A DNA stretch of 46,325 nt from Magnetococcales bacterium HCHbin5. Its GTDB lineage: Bacteria; Pseudomonadota; Magnetococcia; Magnetococcales; Magnetaquicoccaceae. The notes beneath the pieces were generated by a model. The model worked only from the letters and a program-made list of their open reading frames with translations. It had not been told where the DNA came from and searched no databases. The position numbers and the translations under genes were made by a program. Shown here in pieces: positions 17,553-24,288 of this stretch (positions within the stretch are counted from its first letter, which is position 1; each line of letters opens with the position of its first letter). Location of the stretch: positions 1 to 46,325 of the forward strand of contig PEAG01000022.1 of assembly GCA_002753505.1 (NCBI GenBank). Direction: 5' to 3'.

Positions 17553-17876
17553 ATGAATAGAACTCGAATGGCAGTTGGTGTGTTGGTATTGGCCTTGAGT
17601 GTCATAACATTGGGAACCTCATCGCCAGTATACAGTATGGGAAGTGCTGGTATGGGTGGTAGTGGCATGAGAAGTGGTGCTATGAGCGGCGGTATGAGTG
17701 GAAACGGCATGCGCACCAATAGCATGGGAATGGGCACCAATAATATGGGTGGAAACGGCATGAATACCGGTGGCATGAGTGGTGGTGCCATGAACGGCAG
17801 GAACACAGGTGGTACCATGAACGGTAATGCTATGAATGGAGGAAGAGGGACAAACACAGGTGGTGTTGGCAGGTAG
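17553..17876 (+). CDS. Secreted Met/Gly/Asn-rich low-complexity protein
   Basis: The 107-residue product has a signal peptide (about 1-29, MNRTRMAVGVLVLALSVITL then GTSSP). The mature chain is built almost entirely of Gly, Met, Asn and Ser, with degenerate repeats such as GGSGMRSGAMSGGMSGNGMR and MGTNNMGGNGMNTGG, and it contains no cysteine. Dense methionines spaced by glycine suggest a disordered Cu+/Ag+ sponge in the periplasm or outside the cell. The ATG at 17,553 is preceded by GAAGGATTGGGATACGAT. It is the last gene of the efflux island on this strand. Function is inferred from composition and position only. Confidence 0.6.
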   Translation: MNRTRMAVGVLVLALSVITLGTSSPVYSMGSAGMGGSGMRSGAMSGGMSGNGMRTNSMGMGTNNMGGNGMNTGGMSGGAMNGRNTGGTMNGNAMNGGRGTNTGGVGR

Positions 17877-17915
17877 TAGGGCACAGGCATGGTCGGAGAA
17901 CTGTGATAACAGCGG

Positions 17916-17963
17916 GTATCCTCCCTATCGTGGTGCCTAGCGGTTCACGATAGAGTGGGATAC
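17916..17963. repeat. Long imperfect inverted repeat
   Basis: GTATCCTCCCTATCGTG pairs with CACGATAGAGTGGGATAC with one bulge and one mismatch, forming a stem of about 16 bp around a 13-nt loop. There is no T tract. It sits in the 290-bp gap before flgB and could be a transcription boundary or the remnant of a small mobile repeat. The rest of 17,877-18,165 holds nothing recognisable. Confidence 0.5.
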
Positions 17964-18165
17964 TGGTTGTCCCCGTAAAATCCAAATTTCTGCTGTAACC
18001 CCGGCAAAATTGGGGAATCGCCCTGTGGATTTGAAAGACTCAATATGGGTTTCGGGAGGAAGAATGTAATGTATGACAAGCAAGAGTGCGTAGGGTGCAG
18101 CATATTCTCGAGGTTAAGTTATGTGCTGTCAACTGGATTTAATAACATGGTGTTGGGGGAATGAG

Positions 18166-18579
18166 ATGGATGAATTGAGCTTGCTGGGGCATGGCGCGGC
18201 ATTCAAGGCCAATCTTCTGGACTTACGGCAGAAACGCCAGGAGGTTATCACTTCCAACGTGGCCAATGCAGATACGCCGGGTTACAAGGCGCGTCGTTTT
18301 GAGTTTGAGGACGCATTGAAGGAGTCCATGCCACCTCGAGATGAGTTGGCTATGGCGCGTACTGCTCCTCAGCACCTGCCCATGGGCTATGCTGGACAGG
18401 TGACTGGAGAGGTTCAGGAGGTGGAGACATCGATTCCCAAGGGGGATGGCAATAGTGTCGATTTAGAGCAAGAAATGGCCCAACAAACGGCCAACCAGCT
18501 ATTGTACAACTATGCGGCACAATCGTTGAGCGGGCACATTGGGATGATGCGCATGCTCATCAGTGGCAATGCGCAGTGA
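18166..18579 (+). CDS. flgB: FlgB flagellar basal-body rod protein (orphan)
   Basis: The 137-residue protein carries the rod-protein signature NVANADTPGYKARRFEFED (about residues 37-55). Its C-terminal helix (DLEQEMAQQTANQLLYNYAA) also matches, and the length is right for FlgB, which forms the proximal rod above the MS ring. I chose the ATG at 18,166 because it gives the usual FlgB N-terminus, with GGGGGAATGAG before it; an upstream ATG at 18,121 adds a Cys/Trp-rich stretch of no family resemblance. No flgC, fliE or other flagellar gene is nearby, whereas flgB normally heads flgBC-fliE. It may be a second copy or displaced from its operon. Confidence 0.85.
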   Translation: MDELSLLGHGAAFKANLLDLRQKRQEVITSNVANADTPGYKARRFEFEDALKESMPPRDELAMARTAPQHLPMGYAGQVTGEVQEVETSIPKGDGNSVDLEQEMAQQTANQLLYNYAAQSLSGHIGMMRMLISGNAQ

Positions 18580-18777
18580 TGACACTTTGGGACGCATCAA
18601 GGGAGTCGTGGTGGATCTTTTGTCGTTATCCCGTGTAACGGGCTGTATGTTAATAGCGCAATGTTTACGGATAGATACTTCCTTGTTCTTCCCGACTATC
18701 TGCATCGGTGGTCCTTCTCTGGATATGTCGGCAGGATTTGCCAAGCATGTTTGGCTCACTAAGTAATGGAGAAGGTG

Positions 18778-19584
18778 ATGCATAACGGGAAGAACCTCGG
18801 GCAGGTTGCGATCAATGATAAGCAGAATCTCCATCAGGATGTGCTCAAGTCATCTTTGGAAACTATGCCATTCCCTTCGACTCCACGGGAGGGTTTGGGA
18901 TTGAACTCCCTGCGTATAACCATTCTTGTGGGGGTGTTTGTCCTGCTAATGCTGGGAGTCTCCTGCTTTTTCCTCTGGGAATATGGCGTATTTAGAGAGC
19001 TTTTTCATGCTTCTGGACTGAACGAAGCATCCATAGAACTGGGACATATCGGTCCTATTTCCATCGTCATTTTGATGATGATCGCCGCGACAACTGGCCT
19101 ATTCCCTGGAGCAGTGGTGGCTTTGACTGCTGGTGCGGTTTATGGACACACGTGGGGGACAGTTTTTGTCATTATCGGTGTCGAACTGGGTGCAGTTTTG
19201 GCTTTTACCATCTCTCGGTTGGCAGGTTACTCACTGGTTCAACAATGGCTTGGCAATACGGCCTCCCAATTTCGCTCTGGAACCGAGTTCACGTTGTTGG
19301 GTATGGTCGTACTCAGCCGTCCCCTGGCCTTCTTGTTTCCAGATGGAATCTCTTTCGCGGCTGGATTATCCAAACTGAGTACCGGACGTTTTGCTCTGGC
19401 TGCTTTGGTGGGCAATGTCCCAGTGGCTTTTTTGATAGGTCATTTTGGAGCAGAGTGGGGCATTGTACAGGATTTTGGCAAAGTTGTGATGGTTATCATA
19501 TTGTTTGCGACTGGGATGCTGATTATAGATGTCCCGAAATTGCTAAAGACGCTGCGAGGAAAAAAAACAGCTGCCCCTGATTGA
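18778..19584 (+). CDS. VTT/TVP38-TMEM64 (DedA-like) membrane protein
   Basis: About 268 residues with a polar N-terminus, a membrane helix at about 46-68, and the conserved VTT-domain core. The core motif FPGAVVALTAGAVYG lies in the re-entrant loop, followed by GTVFVIIGVELGAVLAFTIS and RPLAFLFPDGISFAAGL. Proteins of this family are inner-membrane transporters or lipid scramblases related to DedA; the substrate of this one is unknown. I preferred the ATG at 18,778 (GGAGAAGG in front) over the ATG at 18,766. Nothing convincing is encoded in 18,580-18,765. No regulatory feature was found. Confidence 0.8.
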   Translation: MHNGKNLGQVAINDKQNLHQDVLKSSLETMPFPSTPREGLGLNSLRITILVGVFVLLMLGVSCFFLWEYGVFRELFHASGLNEASIELGHIGPISIVILMMIAATTGLFPGAVVALTAGAVYGHTWGTVFVIIGVELGAVLAFTISRLAGYSLVQQWLGNTASQFRSGTEFTLLGMVVLSRPLAFLFPDGISFAAGLSKLSTGRFALAALVGNVPVAFLIGHFGAEWGIVQDFGKVVMVIILFATGMLIIDVPKLLKTLRGKKTAAPD

Positions 19585-19818
19585 GAGGGTCTATACCGGA
19601 AATTTGGCCATCCAACCGATATCATTATTAACATGTTTTCCCTGTAATTTTCTTCGGTCTGTTGGGTTTTGATAATAGGATGTCTGCATTGTAATTTGAG
19701 TGTGGTGGGGTTTGTTGCCCTGGTACGAGGCGATCATAAAATGGGTGAATGGGTGCGGTCTGTGCAGGATAAAGATACGAAAGAAACGGTGGGAACCAGA
19801 TAATGCAGGAGAGGTAGT

Positions 19819-20292
19819 ATGAACTGGCGTAGCAAAGTAGGAATTTTCTGGATGGTAGGGCTGGGGTTGGTCCTGGTGTCGGTGGGGCTATTGTTTGCAC
19901 CAAGTCTCCCGACTGTGACTACGAATCTGGTGGTTTATAAGGCAACATCCTGCGGGTGCTGCAGTGCGTGGGTAACGCATATGGAGAAGAATGGCTTTAC
20001 CGTGAAGGTAGAGGAGGTGGCAGATGTGACGGCGATAAAACGCCAGCTTGGGGTTCCACCAAGCATGGATTCCTGCCATACCGGGGTGATTGGAAACTAT
20101 TTAGTGGAGGGGCATGTCCCGGCTGAGGATGTACTCCGTTTGTTAGCAGAAAAACCGTCCGTAAAGGGTATTGCCGTACCGGGAATGCCAACAGGTTCTC
20201 CAGGTATGGAAGTTCCTGGACAAAAACCCGACACCTATCATGTGATCACATTCACTACAGAAGGGCAATCGTGGTTGTTTGCCAAACATTGA
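19819..20292 (+). CDS. DUF411-family periplasmic metal-binding protein
   Basis: The 157-residue product is anchored by an N-terminal membrane helix (about 6-29). The DUF411 core (about 37-135) has the metal-binding-like CGCC motif (ATSCGCCSAWVTHMEKNGF). The family's DSCHTGVIGNYLVEGHVPAEDVLRLL segment and the IAVPGMPTGSPGMEVP loop with spaced methionines follow. DUF411 proteins are found in copper resistance loci and are thought to bind or move copper. AGAGGTAGT precedes the ATG. The gene starts a unit with two short downstream genes. In the 234 bp upstream I see no clear promoter. Confidence 0.88.
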   Translation: MNWRSKVGIFWMVGLGLVLVSVGLLFAPSLPTVTTNLVVYKATSCGCCSAWVTHMEKNGFTVKVEEVADVTAIKRQLGVPPSMDSCHTGVIGNYLVEGHVPAEDVLRLLAEKPSVKGIAVPGMPTGSPGMEVPGQKPDTYHVITFTTEGQSWLFAKH

Positions 20293-20310
20293 TAAAATTA
20301 AGGAGAAACC

Positions 20311-20649
20311 GTGGTGAGCAGGAAAAAATGGAGCATGGCTAGTAGTATACTGTTGGTGGGATTGCTGTTGATGGTGACCACATCGGGAATCGCGGTTGAG
20401 CAGGACCAGATGGGACAACCCTCTTCCCATACAGACCGGAGTGGACACGGGAGCCAAACTGGCTCCGGTCAGGGTGCTGGTGACCAAAAGCAGCAGCAAC
20501 ATGATGTTGGAAGGAGCATGGGAAACAAGAGTAAGGACGGTATGACAAATGGAAAGGGGATGGGCAGTGGCATGGGTAGTGATCATATGATGGGTGGCAG
20601 CATGGGCAATGACCACATGATGGGTGGTGGCATGGGTAGTGGGCACTGA
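20311..20649 (+). CDS. Secreted Met/His/Gly-rich repeat protein
   Basis: The 112-residue product begins at a GTG (20,311 or 20,314) after AAGGAGAAACC and has a signal peptide (ILLVGLLLMVTTSGIA). The mature chain is low-complexity. The end carries near-tandem repeats (SDHMMGGSMG, NDHMMGGGMG, SGH) that alternate His-Met-Met with glycine. It follows the DUF411 gene by 18 bp, so a copper/silver-binding role is likely by context. No family is recognised. Confidence 0.65.
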   Translation: MVSRKKWSMASSILLVGLLLMVTTSGIAVEQDQMGQPSSHTDRSGHGSQTGSGQGAGDQKQQQHDVGRSMGNKSKDGMTNGKGMGSGMGSDHMMGGSMGNDHMMGGGMGSGH

Positions 20650-20666
20650 AAACAACGGAGAATGAG

Positions 20667-20864
20667 ATGAAAAGCAAGAAGAGACTCAAAAAGGGTTCGA
20701 CACGCAACAAGCGTAGTACCAAAATAAAAACCGTGAAGAACGCGAATGGCAAACAGAGCGTTTTGAAACGTCTCGCGACTTTGGAACAGGAGTTCGTTGC
20801 ATTCAAGACGGCAATTGGCTCACAGTTGGAGAATGTCATCAACAAGACCACAACAACAAGCTGA
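20667..20864 (+). CDS. Small basic protein of unknown function
   Basis: This 65-residue protein has a strongly Lys/Arg-rich N-terminal half (KSKKRLKKGSTRNKRSTKIK). A short amphipathic helix (LKRLATLEQEFVAFKTAIGSQLENVI) follows. The start has GGAGAATGAG immediately upstream and lies 17 bp after the previous stop. No signal peptide or known domain is visible. It may bind nucleic acid or be spurious, but position and ribosome binding site favour translation. Confidence 0.5.
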   Translation: MKSKKRLKKGSTRNKRSTKIKTVKNANGKQSVLKRLATLEQEFVAFKTAIGSQLENVINKTTTTS

Positions 20865-20977
20865 TCCAGATATTCAAGCAGCCACGCGCCCCATGGGTGG
20901 AAAACCGGTTGACGGCCAAGCCAGCGACGGTTCGACACCCGTCGTTTGATTGTGGTTACCATCCAACGAACAACCTT

Positions 20978-21007
20978 CTCCCTCCCAATCGGGGAGGGAG
21001 ATTCTTT
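20978..21007 (+). terminator. Rho-independent terminator
   Basis: CTCCCTCCC (20978-20986) pairs with GGGAGGGAG (20992-21000) around a 5-nt loop and is followed by ATTCTTTCT. It closes the unit from the DUF411 gene to the small basic protein gene, before the HD-GYP gene. Confidence 0.7.
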
Positions 21008-21082
21008 CTACCTGCGGGATCAAGGATTGGTAGTGGAGGCAAAAGCTGTACCCGACATTGACGAGTAACGAGGAGAGTCTTC

Positions 21083-22357
21083 ATGACCGGTCTCGACAAA
21101 CACTGGGCTGTAACCCGCAAAAAGGTAATGACAGCACTGTTATTTTCGGCACTGTTTCTTTCCCTGTCGTGCAGCGGGTTGGCGTTCCTGTTCGAAGTGT
21201 GGCGAACCGAGCGACAGTTCGAATCCTTGGCCATGAAAGCCGCCTCTGCCTTGACTGACCGCATGGACCGTGCCTGCCATGCCGATGGCTCTGGAGTTGA
21301 CAACGCCATGTTGTCCAACTTCCTTGCAGAACGGTACGAGGCTCCTGGAGGACATTTTATGTCGGTACGGATTCTGGACCGGGATGGTCATGTCGTAGCC
21401 CAGGCGGAAGAACATCGCTTTCCCCATGTTCTGGATCACCGCCAACTGGAAACAGCAAGTCTCGTCTTGCCGTATCGTGAATTGGTGCGGGAATCGGGAA
21501 CCTGGTTCGTGATAGTGGTCCAGGAATTGGCGATCGAGAATAGTGGATTTCGCGGATTGTTTCAGGGAGTGTACCATCTAGAACCAGAGACTACAAACCG
21601 CTTTATGGATGCGGTATTGGAAGTGGTGGGTTTCACCGTTCTGGCAGTTGTGCTGACCGCTGTTGGGCTTTATCCGGTCATTCTTCGTTTGCAACGGGAT
21701 GTTGTACGACATGCCGATGACGTGATTCGCTCCCACGCTGAGATGCTGAAGTCCTTGGGTAACGCTATTGCCAAGCGAGATAGCGATACTTACACACATA
21801 ATCATCGGGTCACGTACTATGCCGTCAGTCTGGCGGAAAGAGTGGGAGTGCCGCGTTCCGGCATCACGGCCCTGATTAAAGGAGCCTTTCTCCACGACCT
21901 GGGAAAAATTGCCATCAGTGATACGATTCTGCTGAAGCCGAGCAAGCTGACGGATGAGGAAATGATGATCATGCAAACCCATGTCCAACATGGTCTGGAT
22001 ATCGTTGCCCAGATACCTTGGCTGATTGACGCGGCAGAGACCATCGGTGGGCACCATGAACGATGGGATGGAACAGGATACCCTTCCGGTTTGGCATCGG
22101 AAAATATTCCACTGAATGCACGCATTTTTTCCCTCGCAGATGTTTTTGATGCCCTGACATCGCGTCGTCCCTACAAGGACCCCTTTCCCCTGGAGAAGGC
22201 CTTGTCCATCCTGCGCCAGGAAAGCGGCACCCACTTTGACCCACGTCTGACGGAAATATTTGTGCAACTGGCCCCGATACTCTTGGAACACGTACTGGAT
22301 GATGAACAGGTCCGTCTGCGAACGGATACAATTACAAGGAGCTATTTTGAAAGTTGA
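21083..22357 (+). CDS. Membrane-bound HD-GYP cyclic-di-GMP phosphodiesterase
   Basis: The 424-residue protein has membrane helices at about 17-38 and 177-202 enclosing a periplasmic sensor region of about 140 residues. A cytoplasmic HD-GYP domain (about 215-400) follows. It carries His271-Asp272 with Lys275 (FLHDLGK), His324-His325 (GGHHERWDGTGYPSG) and the GYP at 332-334, so the catalytic and specificity signatures are intact and it should hydrolyse c-di-GMP. No GGDEF domain is present. GAGGAGAGTCTTC precedes the start. The periplasmic ligand is unknown. It is bounded by terminator and molybdoenzyme operon, so it seems monocistronic. Confidence 0.9.
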   Translation: MTGLDKHWAVTRKKVMTALLFSALFLSLSCSGLAFLFEVWRTERQFESLAMKAASALTDRMDRACHADGSGVDNAMLSNFLAERYEAPGGHFMSVRILDRDGHVVAQAEEHRFPHVLDHRQLETASLVLPYRELVRESGTWFVIVVQELAIENSGFRGLFQGVYHLEPETTNRFMDAVLEVVGFTVLAVVLTAVGLYPVILRLQRDVVRHADDVIRSHAEMLKSLGNAIAKRDSDTYTHNHRVTYYAVSLAERVGVPRSGITALIKGAFLHDLGKIAISDTILLKPSKLTDEEMMIMQTHVQHGLDIVAQIPWLIDAAETIGGHHERWDGTGYPSGLASENIPLNARIFSLADVFDALTSRRPYKDPFPLEKALSILRQESGTHFDPRLTEIFVQLAPILLEHVLDDEQVRLRTDTITRSYFES

Positions 22358-22542
22358 CGACTTATCTGCACCGAATCAGTAAAAATCGAAAGCTTTTCCA
22401 GACTCCAGACTGTCAAAAAAGGAACCGACACTGCGTCATCAGGAAAACGGCAGCGCGTTTGAACCATTTTCGCAAGTGGAAAGAGAGTCATCCGACGTCA
22501 TGACGTTTTTGGTATCAACAGCCTACACGAGGAATACCGCCA

Positions 22543-23295
22543 ATGAGTGAACATGGGGAAGGAATTTCACGCCGGGGATTGCTGAACCGCATCAGTCTGG
22601 GGGCTGCCACGGTGACAGTGGCCGCCGCAACTTCTGGCAATGCCCTGGCGGCGGTTGCCAAGGATTCCCAGGTTCACTATGCCATGGTACTCGACACCCG
22701 ACGCTGCATTGGTTGCCATGCCTGTTCGGTAGCCTGCAAAACCGAATTCGCCGTACCGTTGGGTGCCACCCGGTCATGGGTAGAATATGTGGAAAAAGGG
22801 ACATATCCCAATGTCAGCCGACATTTTCTGCCCAGACTGTGCAATCACTGCCGAAATCCGCAATGCGTCAATGTATGCCCGACAGGAGCCACCTTCAAGC
22901 GGTCCGAGGATGGCATCGTGGTGGTTGACAAGGAAATTTGCATCGGTTGCAAATACTGCATTCAGGCGTGCCCCTATGACGTGCGTTTCATCCATCCCGA
23001 CACGGGAGCTGCGGACAAATGCGATTTCTGCCTGCATCGGGTCAGTCGGGGCGTGGCTCCCTCCTGTGTGAATACCTGCCAGGGCAAAGCGCGGATTTTC
23101 GGAGACATGAACGATCCCACCAGCGAAGTGGCACAAATGATCGCCACCAACCCGGTGACCGTGCTGCGTCAAGGCATGGGGACACGGCCCAGCGTCTTTT
23201 ACATTGCCGCCGACCATAGCGACCCACGGGAAACCCGCATCCCCAACCAATATGTTCGGGTGGACACCCACCGCCGCATCCAAGAGAGGAGATAA
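22543..23295 (+). CDS. Tat-exported 4Fe-4S ferredoxin subunit of a molybdoenzyme (PsrB/TtrB type)
   Basis: The 250-residue protein has a twin-arginine signal (SRRGLLNRI, Arg10-Arg11) and four 4Fe-4S binding sets: Cys55/58/61/65, 100/103/108/112, 133/136/139/143 and 160/163/175/179. This is the DmsB/PsrB/TtrB electron-transfer subunit pattern. The Tat signal puts it on the periplasmic side with its catalytic partner, as in TtrB and PsrB-like subunits. It is first in the operon, 4 bp from the NrfD gene. The 185 bp upstream, with an ACGAGGAATACC ribosome site, contain no clear promoter. Confidence 0.9.
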   Translation: MSEHGEGISRRGLLNRISLGAATVTVAAATSGNALAAVAKDSQVHYAMVLDTRRCIGCHACSVACKTEFAVPLGATRSWVEYVEKGTYPNVSRHFLPRLCNHCRNPQCVNVCPTGATFKRSEDGIVVVDKEICIGCKYCIQACPYDVRFIHPDTGAADKCDFCLHRVSRGVAPSCVNTCQGKARIFGDMNDPTSEVAQMIATNPVTVLRQGMGTRPSVFYIAADHSDPRETRIPNQYVRVDTHRRIQERR

Positions 23296-23299
23296 ACCG

Positions 23300-24268
23300 A
23301 TGGAACTGCATTGGGGGCTTCCTGTCATCATCTATTTGTTTCTGGCCGGGCTTGGTGCCGGTGCCCTGACGGTCAGCGGTTCGGTCCTCTTGCGTGGAGG
23401 CGGCGGTTGGTTCGCAGGGCAACACTTCCGCATTGCCCGCTATGGCGCATTGCTCGCTCCTCTGCCCCTCATCGTCGGGACAGGCATGATCGTTTTTGAA
23501 CTGGGGACGTTCCGGGCTGGTATCGAACAGTTCGATATTGCCAAACTGTTTCGTTGGATCAATCTGTTCAAAACCATCAATCTTTCTCCCATGAATATCG
23601 GTTCCTGGGTGCTGGGACTCTGCATTTTGTTCAGTCTGGCCTACGCCTGGACCTTCCTCACGCCGACGGCGTGTGCCAAGGACGACCAGTGTAAAGTGCG
23701 TCGCGTCATGGCCTGGATTGCTGTCCCTCTGGGGATCGCCGTGGCGATTTATACCGGCATCATGTTGGGTGCCATGCCATCCCGACCCTTTTGGAATTCC
23801 CAAATTCTGGCCATGCTCTTTTTATTCTCAGCCCTTTCCACCGGCGTGGCAGGCATCTTGTGCATGCATGCGATTTGCCACTGTGAGGAAAACCAGGAAT
23901 TGCGTGCACAGGCGGGATACATCCTCTCAGTATCTGACGCTCTGCTGATCGGTCTGGAATTGCTGATTATTTTTCTGTTCATCATGTTCGCCCACCTGAC
24001 CATCGGCGATCCGGCGCATGCCATCGCGGTCATTCTTCCCGGGGGTGTGCTGGTTTGGTGGTTTTGGATCGGGGTGGTCTTGTTTGGCATGCTTGTCCCA
24101 GGCTTGGTGGAATTGCGTTACACCCTGCCAAAACTCCTGCATCACAACCCCTACAGGGTGTTGCGGTCGGTGGAGATCGCCATTGGTGTACTGGTACTGG
24201 CGGGGGGATTCCTGCTGCGCTACGTGATCGTGGTGGCAGGACAAATTACCGGTCCCGTGGGCATGTAG
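23300..24268 (+). CDS. NrfD/PsrC-family quinol-interacting membrane anchor
   Basis: The 322-residue integral membrane protein has eight or nine hydrophobic segments, with the NrfD-type opening HWGLPVIIYLFLAGLGAGALTVSG. It passes electrons between quinol/quinone and the ferredoxin subunit. I chose the ATG at 23,300 (GAGGAGATAAACC before it). It begins 4 bp after the ferredoxin gene, whereas the longer in-frame start at 23,204 lies inside it. A Cys/Asp loop (TACAKDDQCKV, about residues 125-135) sits between helices. Gene order B-C-A places the anchor before the catalytic subunit. Confidence 0.9.
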   Translation: MELHWGLPVIIYLFLAGLGAGALTVSGSVLLRGGGGWFAGQHFRIARYGALLAPLPLIVGTGMIVFELGTFRAGIEQFDIAKLFRWINLFKTINLSPMNIGSWVLGLCILFSLAYAWTFLTPTACAKDDQCKVRRVMAWIAVPLGIAVAIYTGIMLGAMPSRPFWNSQILAMLFLFSALSTGVAGILCMHAICHCEENQELRAQAGYILSVSDALLIGLELLIIFLFIMFAHLTIGDPAHAIAVILPGGVLVWWFWIGVVLFGMLVPGLVELRYTLPKLLHHNPYRVLRSVEIAIGVLVLAGGFLLRYVIVVAGQITGPVGM

Positions 24269-24288
24269 GCACGAAAGGAGAAAACATC

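Noticed and set aside
18563-18766. 67-residue frame between flgB and the VTT gene
   Set aside because: It overlaps the flgB end, has no ribosome site and no recognisable pattern.
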